Source: Impatiens glandulifera
Lineage: Eukaryota > Streptophyta > Magnoliopsida > Ericales > Balsaminaceae
Length of the DNA: 64,000 bases
Direction: 5' to 3'
NCBI RefSeq assembly: GCF_907164915.1
Contig: NC_061864.1
Coordinates: 18,326,484-18,390,483 of the forward strand
In this document: positions 22,140 to 32,943 of the stretch, piece after piece
How the letters are laid out: each line of letters opens with the position of its first letter
Numbering within the stretch: the first letter of the stretch is position 1
The notes under the pieces: model-generated
The model's input: the letters and a program-made list of their open reading frames with translations, nothing else
Told to the model about the DNA's origin: nothing
Database searches by the model: none
Program-made: the position numbers and the translations under genes

Positions 22140-24150
22140 AACTTAGGACCTGTTTGTTTTATTTCATGCCTCCTTATTTCAAATATATTTTATTAATATT
22201 AAATGAAAAGGGAAAGGGAAATTGACAAAGATTGTCAATATTTTGATTTGTATATATTAATTAATGATAAAAAGTGTAAAAAAAAGGTAAGAAAATAAAA
22301 TGATTAAATAAATTTCACTTTAATGATTTATTTTAATTGATTGTTATTCATTACATTTTTTTAATAATTTTTTTTTGTCAAAAGCATAATTTGAATTTCA
22401 TTAAGATTACTAGAATCACCTTTAAAGATTTTTACAATATTCATTACTTACCCAATTGTGGTCAATACAAATATTATATTTATTTCAATCTAAATGATGT
22501 TAATAAAATATGATAATATTTCATTTAGGATTTCTAGTCCAATCAATGTGGCCCATGAGTTATTGGACTGTACACAGTTCTTTATCTCTATTTATCATAC
22601 ATAATGCATAAATGCCCCCTTTAAAAATATTGCAAAAATATGTTTCTAAATATAAACAAATAAAATATTAATATATATATTTTTTTGTCTAATTAAGATA
22701 TATTTTAAATCATTGTCTTATTTAAATAAATATTAAAATAACATACTTTAACAAATACAAATTCAAACGTATTTAGATATTCTATTATTTATTCAGTGAT
22801 ATTGGGCCATGTTTAATTTCTTTATTAATAGTTGTAATAAAGTTATATTTTTCTACCAAAGGTCCAATACTACAATATTTCTCAACTGGGTCAATAATAT
22901 AATAGCCCAAAAACTCAAGTGAGGATATTTGGGCCATGTTTTGCTAAAGAACTAAGCTCTTTGATATTTTTACTCAGAAACACTATTTCAAGCAAGACGG
23001 TTAAAATATCGAGTTGACTCTTAAACATTTACGATTTTACGATTTTATAGTCTGATTTTAAGTAAATTATTACGATTTTAAATTTACGATAAAAAGATTT
23101 TACGATTTTACGAGTTTATAAATATTTTCGATTTTACGATTTTATACGATTTTACGTTTAAAAAAACAAATTTATATTTAAAAATTAAAATTAAAGTTAT
23201 TTTTTATTCAAAAAAAATTAATTAATATAATTAATTTTTTAGTAGTATTATTTATTTATTATTATTTTGTAATTAATTTTATATTTAAATGTATAAAATT
23301 TTAAAATTGGTTAAGTATAAAATACTTAATTATATATAAATAATAATAATATGTATATTTATTATTTTTTAAAATTAAACTCTTACGATTTCATGTAAAT
23401 TCTAGATTTTACAAGTTTAAAATTGATCAAAGATTTTACGTAAACTCTCGATTTTAATAGACTTATTCCAAAGTCAAATTATATTTTAATTTTTTAATAA
23501 TAACAAGAAACATATTTTCCGAGTTTGAATTATTATTACTAACTACATCCTTTTACACTGCTAACAACTTTTTTTTACATAAAAACTTGAATTGAGTTTA
23601 ATAAAAAAATGTTATTAAATTACTTAACATACATATTATTATGTAATGTTTTATAATATTATCTTATATAAATTAATAACATTATTATACCCACAAAAAA
23701 ATTGATATAAAGTTATATTTTTTTTTTTCAATTCATATTGAGCTTTGTTTAATTTCTTTATTAATAGTTATAACACCATGTCATATAATTATATATCTTG
23801 AGTAGACTAGAACAAAAATAATAAACGCGACTAAAATATATTTAAAATATGTCGATTTAGACTAGTTTTAACTTTTTTAGAGTTAACACTTAATTTGTTT
23901 TTATAAAGTTAGAGAATTTTCAAACAAATTTTAGAGATTCTATTATTGGTTTAGTGATGAATTACAAAGAAAGAGAAATTGACTAATTTAATTTATTTGT
24001 AAAAATATTATTTTATTTAAATAAATTCAAAATTTAAATATATATAAATTTTGGGTGTCTAATATTGTAAACTATTTTCTTTAATACACAATTTATTTTA
24101 TTTTAACTAGCATGTAGCTCATGCAATCACATGAGTAATGATATAAAAAT
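22140..24150. other. AT-rich intergenic DNA with an ACGATTTT-rich patch
   Basis: No gene. Two GGGCCAT-containing stretches near 22800 and 22930 are unexplained. From about 23025 to 23170, and again at 23380-23470, the words ACGATTTT and TTTACGATTTTACGA recur, with a long AT-rich interior between. This suggests one decayed transposon with related ends, but I could not define its borders. Confidence 0.5.
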
Positions 24151-24610
24151 CGTGAAAAAAATTACGGTAGAATATGATAGAATTTTTAATTTTATTTTTA
24201 ACCGTTTTAAGTTTATGGGTGGGTCAACCCATACTCCGACCCAAGTATTCATTTACTCTCACATATATATCAAAATTAATCACAACTCTCGACCCGACAA
24301 TCTAGACACTTTGAAAATTAAGCATCATTATATATATAAAGTTGAATTTAAATTGTTAAAAATGTCTCGCGTTCATCAAATTTGATGTTAAATTTAAAAT
24401 ATAAAGTCTTATTTGTCTAGTTGGTTAAAGAGTTGTACTTGTTTTTGTTATGTTACAAGTTCAAAACATACATTATAGTATTTTTAATTTTATTTTTAAT
24501 CGTTTAAAATTATGAGCGTATCAACTCATGATCCGACTTAAGTATCCATTTAGTCTCACATATATATTCAAATTAACCACAACTCTTGACCTGCCAATTG
24601 GATACTAAGG
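24151..24610 (+). repeat. SINE-like dispersed repeat, copy A
   Basis: Shares several blocks in the same order with 63105-63740. They are CGTGAAAAAAATTACGGTA, then AATTTTATTTTTAACCGTTT / GGGTCAACCCA / ACTCTCGACCCGACAATCT, then a tRNA-like block, then the AATTTTATTTTTAA block again. The tRNA-like block (about 24412-24470) has CTAGTTGGTTAAAGAG (A-box/D-loop-like) and, about 38 nt later, AAGTTCAAAAC (B-box-like). This is the spacing of RNA polymerase III promoters in tRNA-derived SINEs. It does not fold convincingly as a functional tRNA. Confidence 0.55.
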
Positions 24611-27600
24611 ATATTATATATATAAATTTTCAAACATAAATGACATTCATATCTCAACTTTCTTATATTCCAACCAATACAGATATTGAAGTATTCAACT
24701 AGTCGCAAACAATCTATAGTCCATTACAAAATGATGATGGTATCATATGACATAAAAATGTTGAATTGAAGGTTTTGCTTTGAAAATATCAAAGATAAAT
24801 AATATGTATAGTCCCCAATTACAAGTTTTTAGTATATTTTATTTTATTTTATTGTCAATGTTAATATTTTGTAAGTTTATGATCTCTTTAGTATTTGTCA
24901 TAACAATTATTTAAATAAAATTTAAAATATGTTTTTACCTGTCATTTAATTAATTAATTTATCAATCAAACTATTATTTAAATTCATTAAAATTTTCATA
25001 ATCGAATGCAAATAAAATTAATTAAATAAATAATACAAATTCTAACCAACCCTTCACAAAATAAAAATAGAAAAAGTCATAAATCTTTTTATTATTATTT
25101 TTATTTTAAATCGTAAATAAATTTATTCGAATATAATTTATTGAAAATATCTAAATCCTGTGACCTGTCCTAGCAACAGTAGAATGAACTATGAAGGCTG
25201 TATTATTGTCGCCCATCAAAAGTTGAGAGAGAATATTTCGTGACTTTCTCTCTCATCCACGTGTTTCACATGTGACTTCTCCTTATTTTAACAACATTTT
25301 CTGATCTATAGATTGTATTATTTTATTTTAAAAACTAAATTTATTAGATTTTAAAAATAATATAGGGAGTTATTTGTAATTTATTTCATATTAGTTTAAC
25401 ATGACAAATTAAATTATTATATAATAATGATTTTTTTCCTTCAAATTAGACCATTTTGCACATCAATACAATCCCATGAAGAAATCATGACAATAGATTA
25501 TTGTTTAAATGGTTGTGTGAAATAATCTATATTAAATTTTTAGAAAATTAGTGTGACAAAAGTTTGCTTGATTTTAAAGCAAAATTTTGCATGTCTCATA
25601 ATTAACAATAATTTAATAGTTGAATGGAGAATGCATTTTGATATGCATTGTGGTCTAAAGTAACTCACTTTATTCAATTATTGTTGCCTCCCTCAAATTG
25701 TGCCACACAAAACCCAAGAAAAACAAATATCATGTTGTTAACTATTTTTTATAATTTTTTAAACCTTTTTGATCACATGAAATTTTGTTCCATTATTCTC
25801 TTCAATAAAAAATTGAAAGTGGCAACCCAAAGAGATACCCCACACTTTATAAACATACAAAAGTGACAAGCTTTTAATTTCTTTGTGCTTTGGTGCTTTT
25901 TTTACTTTGTATGTTGCTTAGGCAACAGGACTTGTATATATTTAATATTATCGAATCAATTTTTTTTTTCAAAACTCTTTAAAATATCCTTAATTGTAGA
26001 TATGAGACTAGAGATGGTAAACCAGATACTTGCCGTGTGTCAATTTCAATTCGATGAAGAACCGAACCAAATGGAAGCAATTCGATTTATTAAACTATTT
26101 ATGTTTCTCTTTATAAATAAAATGTAACATCATTTTATTAAAAACTCAAAAATGAAAACAGTGTTTGAATTTGGCAAAACAAACTTGCCCAAACTATATA
26201 AAAATTGCAAATGAAATAAAATTGTCTAACATAACAATCTTCCAAACATCTGAAAACAAAACAAAAAAATAAACATTTTAAACTATGAATGTCTTGACTT
26301 GAATAAACTTGTGAATGATGCCATTACCATCCGAAAACTCATCCCGTCAAACTTATTCCACCGGCATTTATAATATAAAGATTAGGGCATTTATATCCAT
26401 CCATATTATCTATATATAAACTATCGAGCCAAAAAAACAATTAAAGACGCTACGAAAATTAGCCTTGCTAGACCAAGTCTTCTAGTCAAGTATCACTAGT
26501 TCAAAGATGTATATATATCCTCATGCTAGAAGCAAATAATGGTGCGGTAACTTTCAGAATTTGTATGATTAATTGTCCCCACCTCTATTTAACTAATAAC
26601 ACATCTAGTATTGATATCTTGAATTGTATTATTCAGAATTTAGTCTTTTTATCGTGTAAATTATTTAAATAATTTAATCGAATATAATAATTCAAGTGAT
26701 AAAGTCTTAATTAAGAATTAAGAAGTCAAAATTTTTAGAAATTTGATTTTACTAAAAAAAAAATCTAAAGTTGAAGCATTATTTCATTTAAATAATTTAA
26801 TATAGATAAAATATTATTCATAACCTAATTTAGAATATAAATTAGGCTGAGATTCTCTGAACCTTATGACTTCAAAAACATTATAATGAAAACATTTTCT
26901 AAGTATGTGAAATTAAATATTGGTAAGCCATACTTTTTTGAAGCCCACTCTCATTAAATTTATAGTTAAACTATATTATTTCTCTTATTTCTATTTTTAA
27001 TCCTTAAATTTAAATTATCTCTTTATATATAACTAATTATAGGATTAATATCTTAAAAGAAATGATAAACTCAACCAAAAAATTAGCAAAAGCAAGTCCA
27101 CGAATTCGATGTATCCGGTTAGGTTATCCCTACGTCTTGAAAACGCTCATTTCGGGACAAAAAAATATTTTGGTCTCGAAATGAGCGTTTTGGGACCTAA
27201 AATGAACGTTTCGAGACATTTTTTTAAAAATTTCTCTCTCCTATCTATATGACATTCACGTTGATTCGTGAACTTTTTTTCGCTGATTTTTTCGTTGAAT
27301 TTATCGATTTTCATATCTTAATAACATTTATTTTGTTAATTGAAGTGTTTAATTTCAACTCTTATAACTTCTTAAATACAAAATTAATATTTACTAAACA
27401 AATATTATTTTATTACAGGCTAACATTTATTTGACAAGATGTGACCTTAAAAATTATATCATAAAGCACTACCTTTAAATAAAACATAATTATTAAATGC
27501 AATTAAGAATAGATGACTAGAAGCTAAAACTTTTATATTGTATAATTTGAAATATCAATGTTGATTTTGTTAACTATTTGAATTTATTTAAACTAATTCA

Positions 27601-29500
27601 TTTAATATCAAAATCAAGACTTAATTACTATTGAGACAGAATATATATTATATAAAGCTAGGCATTTTTTTTAAACTTTTTATATTTTGGCATTCTCAAA
27701 AAATAATACAGATATCACAACTAAATTAGTTAATCACATCATGAAACATTAGAATGATTAAAATTAGATAAGGGAGACATGAAAGCTGTTCACACAAGTT
27801 GTTTAATAAAATAAAGAGTTTAATCACTGATTAAGGACTATTTTGATTCATCTTATTATTAACTCATTTGCTAAATAATCAAATACATTTAATAATTTTC
27901 ATTTTATTATAATTGTTTTGTTTATGCATGTAATTGCTTTAACTTTTCTTTATTTATTTTAGATTATTTAACCTTTTTTTTATTTACTAAAGTTCATGCA
28001 TGTTTGATTTATTTATACTTGTATCTCAATTTATTCGTGTACAGAATCCCTGAGTCAAACTAACCTTTAAATGTGTGAACTCTACTTTATTAGTTGGATT
28101 ATAATGCTGTTATTTTTTTAACATATTTAATTAATTTGTACTATAGATTTACTTTTTGAACAGCGTATCTTTATATTTGGCAATTAAAGAGTCTGAAATA
28201 TTTTTAAAACACCGGTTCTTAATTAAAAGTATTTCACTTAGTTAGATTAGATTTTACTTTAAATTTATAACGTTTTATAAGTTCAAATTTAATATAAAAA
28301 ATATTAATTTAATTTAAGTAGATAATATATAATAAAAAAGAATAATGAAAGATGTTCGAGCACAACTAAAGAATTTGACCGATTATAATATATAATCACG
28401 GTTTTAATATATAATCACGAACTTTAATATTTGTAAATACTTTAGAATTTTTCTCCAAAATCAACTACTCAATATGAAAAAAAATCAATTCATTTTTAAA
28501 CTAATAAAATATTGACATAATAAAAAAATTTAACGTCAAATTCCATAGACAAATCTTCAATAACAAAATTTCCTATTAAAAATGTTAAAATTCACGATGC
28601 AATTCAAAAGTCTAACTATGCCAAAATGAATTTTTAAATAAATCCCAAAGCAATATTTTAACCCTAACACATTCTAAGTTGTGTTATTTATTTGGTTACA
28701 TATTCAACTTTGAGTAATAACATATTTTGAGAAAAAAAATAGGATAACGAATTAGGTAAGTAGCCCGCAAACACATTTGAACTTACCGTCCAAGAACTTA
28801 AGGTTAGTAAAATATGATTGAATTTCTTTCCACACTTTTTAACAATTATATATATATATTTTACTTGCATCAATTTATAATTAAAATTCAAAAATAAAAT
28901 ACAGTATTATATGATTTTATTTGCTTTTACTAATGAAATAAAAGTGACATCTATTTTTTACCTCTATTTCTTACCTAGCAAAAAAAGAAACCGAATAAAG
29001 CAACTCTACAAAGACTATCTTATCTTATATCTTATAACATTAATTACTTGGGTGTGACAAATAATGTATCATTGTAAAAAAAATGGTTCAATTATTGAAA
29101 CTCTCAGATATCCTATTCAATTGCAAATGAATGCATATCTCACAATTCTAATATCTTTCCAAACTTTTTCTCAATTCTAGAATTATTTTACATTAATTTT
29201 TTTTTCAAATCTCATAAATTGTAATTGAGCACATTATAATATAAGTTATTTATTATTGCCATTCCAATTATAAAATCCCTAACTGCAAACTAGCTATTAA
29301 GAAAGTTTGAAACATATCAACCATTTATAGTTTTAGATCTAAAGTCTTTTCCATTTGTTTCCAATATAATCAAATTGAAAATCAATTTAACCGAGTTTTT
29401 TAAACCAATTCAACGGTTTGGTTGATCGATCCAGTGGTGTTAGTCCTGTGCCGATCTACTAACCAATCGAAAATAAACAAACCAACCAGCTTTAAATCCT
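24611..29500. other. Gene-free AT-rich region
   Basis: About 4.9 kb of strongly AT-rich DNA without a gene I can support. Open frames near 25.65-26.13 kb and 27.25-27.43 kb are low-complexity and match no family I know. A phrase at about 26007 (ACTAGAGATGGTAAACC) resembles a hAT-type end but has no partner. A short hairpin lies at 27140-27191. Around 29380-29490 is a less AT-rich stretch rich in AACC/GGTT of unknown origin. Confidence 0.5.
27140..27191. repeat. Short inverted repeat
   Basis: Arms 27140-27158 (AAAACGCTCATTTCGGGAC) and 27173-27191 (GTCTCGAAATGAGCGTTTT) pair with one mismatch over 19 bp around a 14-base loop. A third, degenerate copy (AAAATGAACGTTTCGAGAC) follows at about 27198-27216. 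Confidence 0.8.
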
Positions 29501-29810
29501 GTCTTTAAATTACATAATTTTGGGTGCAATGACTTTAATGGAAAGCCGTGGCCTAATAACTTTGTCGAGGGAAAGTGGTCTGAAGAAAATAAAAAAAAGA
29601 GCACATTTATCATTTGATTTTCATTATTACAACCGACACGCGCTTCATTCTCTGTCTAGGATTCCATTGTTGCACTCCTTCAAGCACCATTATTATTATT
29701 CATTACTAAAAACAGAGGACAAAAGAAACCAACTTTATATGTGTACTGTTTCATTTCTTTGCTTTATTTTTTCCATTCTCTGCAATTTCCCCACAATTTC
29801 TCTCCTCTGT

Positions 29811-29822
29811 CTATATATATAT
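29811..29822 (+). promoter_or_regulatory. Putative TATA box of the ERT2-like gene
   Basis: CTATATATATAT about 85-95 bp before the ATG at 29906, after a CT-rich stretch. Positional inference. Confidence 0.4.
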
Positions 29823-29905
29823 CAATGATATTCAACAAGCCCCTCGTCAAATCTACAATCACCAATAATTGGGTTTCATCTTATTAAACAAACAAACAAT
29901 AAACA

Positions 29906-31282
29906 ATGCCTCTTCCATGGAAGAAGAGCAAATTTTCTAGAATTGTTGCCGATCATCTTCATTCGGCCAAACAAGGCGGTTCTCTTGTCGTTGAAACCGG
30001 TTTCCCAACTTCCCTTGTCGATCTTTTTGTCAAGAATCGAGATGGGCTCAAGAGATCATCTAAGAAGAAGAAGGATCATCGTAGGTCAGATGTGGAACAG
30101 ATTGTTTGTGGTCCGATCAACGGCGAATCATTCTCGCCGGTATGTCATGGTTATACATCTCCGGCGAGGAGCCTTAGTTCTCCGGAATCATTTTATAATG
30201 TTTTTACTCCGTCTCCTACAATTTCTCCAAGCTCTTCCTTTTCTTCTTCCCCGGTGATTTGGAGAACTCCTCCTCATAGTTCATTTTCTGGGTCGCCGAT
30301 TCGAGGAATTGAATTGTTTTCCGTTGGAGATGAAAACGAAGTTGCGGATGGAAAAGGGGTAATCTTTGCGATTTTGAAAGTGTTCTTCGTTGTGGCGTTG
30401 GCTTTAGGGACAAAGCAATTCGTCGTCGGGTTAATAATTTCTGCATTTTTACTCATTTTCATGGAATTCATCGGAAAACCATGTCAACAGGCGCAAATTT
30501 CTCTCAGAAATTTCTTCGAACAGATTAAGCGTATTACGAGAATCAAGAACGTTCAGACGGGAAGCGAGAACCAAATTGAAGAACCCAGTTCGAAAGAAAC
30601 TCGAATATCGAAACCCAGTAATCATTTAAAGCCACCCAGAGGAAAAGATACGACGCGAACAATATCTAGCTCGCGTAGCTTTCATTTGAAACCGGAATCG
30701 GATGATCAAGAATTTCCAATCGGTGGGAATTTGATCCATTGTAAGAGTCTCAATTGGTTGTCTGAAGAAATGGATAACAGAGAAGACGCTACGCAGATTA
30801 AGGATAGCCACAAGAAGAATCAACATCGTAATGGAAAGATAAAATCAAAGATCATTAGGCTGCTGTCATTAAAGAAGAAGGAAGAAATTGAAGACCCGAT
30901 TACCAAAAGTCGAAGCAGTAGATTAAAGTCGAAAATCAAGAAGATTGTCGTCCCAACCTCGAAGAAGAAACAACAACAACAACAACAACAAACAAATCCT
31001 GATTTTCTAAGAATCGAGGAGCCAATTGTTTGTTACAGTGAAGAACAATCTTGTACATCTCCGAGCAGAAGCGACGATGTCAGAGAAGACACTGCTTCTG
31101 TTTCGACGGAGAGACCGCCGGAAGAAAGAAGAGTTGATTGCGTCGGGAAGAGAAGCTTCTGCTTTGTTTTGTTACCGATCATTCTTGTCGGATTGATGTG
31201 TGGTCGGTTTTGGGCTATAGCGTTCACGTTGGTTTGGTGCTTGATTTGGAAATTTACATGTGGGATGTTATGGAAAGCTTAA
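29906..31282 (+). CDS. Plant membrane protein, ethylene-regulated ERT2-like
   Basis: Single-exon 458-codon plant protein. The N terminus MPLPWKKSKFSRIVADHL followed by GGSLVVETGFPTSLVDLFVKNRDGLK resembles plant proteins annotated as ethylene-regulated nuclear protein ERT2; the name is from memory and the molecular function of that family is not established. A Ser/Pro-rich stretch (about 75-130) precedes two hydrophobic stretches at about residues 150-192 (FAILKVFFVVALALGTKQFV..). Then comes a long Lys/Arg/Ser-rich region, and a final hydrophobic hairpin at about 416-458 (FCFVLLPIILVGLMCGRFWA..). That layout suggests a membrane-anchored protein with a large basic loop, which sits poorly with a simple nuclear label. 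A seven-Gln run comes from a CAA repeat at 30969-30990. Confidence 0.75.
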   Translation: MPLPWKKSKFSRIVADHLHSAKQGGSLVVETGFPTSLVDLFVKNRDGLKRSSKKKKDHRRSDVEQIVCGPINGESFSPVCHGYTSPARSLSSPESFYNVFTPSPTISPSSSFSSSPVIWRTPPHSSFSGSPIRGIELFSVGDENEVADGKGVIFAILKVFFVVALALGTKQFVVGLIISAFLLIFMEFIGKPCQQAQISLRNFFEQIKRITRIKNVQTGSENQIEEPSSKETRISKPSNHLKPPRGKDTTRTISSSRSFHLKPESDDQEFPIGGNLIHCKSLNWLSEEMDNREDATQIKDSHKKNQHRNGKIKSKIIRLLSLKKKEEIEDPITKSRSSRLKSKIKKIVVPTSKKKQQQQQQQTNPDFLRIEEPIVCYSEEQSCTSPSRSDDVREDTASVSTERPPEERRVDCVGKRSFCFVLLPIILVGLMCGRFWAIAFTLVWCLIWKFTCGMLWKA

Positions 31283-31289
31283 GTTCTTC

Positions 31290-32940
31290 TTCCATTCTAG
31301 GTAGATAGGGAAATTAAGTATGTAATTGACATGGGGGAAATGATAAAGTTTCAACCTTTGGTTGCAAATCTTTTGATGATTTTGTAAATTATTAACATAT
31401 ATGATCATTGATTTACAGAACCCAAGTTTAGGATTGCATTTTTCTGGTTTGATGTTTTTCTTTGTAGAATTCTCACCAGAAAGTTTGAACCAACTTAAGT
31501 GTTATGTTCCACACCAAATTTCAAAATTTTGGTTTTTTAATCTATACTATTACAAAAAAAAAGGGGCTTTTAAATAAAGTAAAACATAGGAAATAAAATA
31601 AAATTATATATATAATTAATATTTTCAAGAAGCATTATATTAGCAAGATAATCGAACCTATTCTCAACATAAAAACGAAAGTTATTTAAGTTTAACGACA
31701 AAATCATAATAAAACCGAGTAATCAAAAGTTCACCAAACACATTCAAAACAAAATAAATAACTATAAGCGAAAACAATATATTCACTGAACAACAAAGAA
31801 ACTATATTTAACACTCTTATGTTTTTAGATTTGGTTAAATTTGATTAGTTTTTTAGGTTTAACTAATTTTTAGGTTTTATTTTAAAGGATAAATTTGTTA
31901 GGTCCATGAGGTATTCTAGAATATGAATTTATAAAATTAAACTATAGATACAATTTCACAATAGTAATTATGGTTGAGAAATGAAATCTCCTTAAAGGCA
32001 TTCCATTTCCATATTATGGATTATGAAAAGACAACATTAGATTGCAACTTCTCAACCAAATCTTTTCAAATGTGAGTTGGTTTGACGTGGGCTTATTTGA
32101 GATTTTATTATATTTTAAAAAATATATAATAAAGAATATGATTAGGTTAAAATTAGATTATTTGAGTTTTTAATTGTTTGAATTATTATAATATTTTTAT
32201 TTATTTAAAATTTATAAAATAAATTAAAAATAATTTTTAAATTTTGATTGTTAAATTGAATAATTTGATAATTACAAATATATAAGATGTGCCGTAATAC
32301 TACTTAATTTATCATCTAGAATATCAAAATATTCATTATTTATTTTTATTAAATTGTAAATATAATTTTATTTATTTATTTTAGTAGTTAATCCTAAAAA
32401 AATTCTAAATAACATGTTCTTTTATCAAACAATTTATTTTAAAAAAAAGTCCCCCTAAAAAGTAAAATCAAATAATCATGTTGATTTGCCCGTTATGTTT
32501 TAACTATTACTTGGTTTCCGACAACAAAAGTTTGAGGAATAATTCGAACTATTTAAATATGCATTGAGTGATTTAAGTTTCTGTATAAAGTTTGAGGAAC
32601 AATTTGAATTTTATTTAAAATTAACTTTCGCCCATTAACTTTGCAAAGGTATTAACTTTCTGCATTATACTTTAAAAATACTCATTTTACCACTGAACTT
32701 GCTCTTATAGATATCTGATTCATGAAATAAAATAAATATTGAAAAAGATAACACAAATATAAATTTTTATTTCACTATAAAATGTTTAACCGTGCATACA
32801 ATTATATTCTTATTCAAACAAAGCAATTGACCATTAATTAAATATCTATAACAAATAACAAATAATTGGAATACATGATACAATTAATTAATTCAAAATG
32901 CTCCATGCATAATGATTAATTAAAAGAATAATGATGTACT
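31290..32940. other. AT-rich intergenic DNA
   Basis: Probable 3' UTR of the preceding gene, then AT-rich spacer. A loose duplicated phrase (AAAGTTTGAGGAAYAATTYGAA) occurs at about 32527 and 32587. No gene seen. Confidence 0.55.
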
Positions 32941-32943
32941 TAA

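Noticed and set aside
24410..24475. A tRNA gene
   Set aside because: Only A-box- and B-box-like words are present; the acceptor and anticodon stems do not pair convincingly and the block is part of a dispersed repeat.
26000..26100. A hAT-type MITE starting at TAGAGATGGTAAACC
   Set aside because: No matching right end or target duplication could be found within the next kilobase.
25648..26127. Small open frames of 72 and 80 codons
   Set aside because: Low-complexity AT-rich codons, no family resemblance, no introns or promoter signals, and no neighbours suggesting function.
29520..29828. 102-codon open frame upstream of the ERT2-like gene
   Set aside because: Runs through the probable promoter and TATA region, no homology, hydrophobic low-complexity end.
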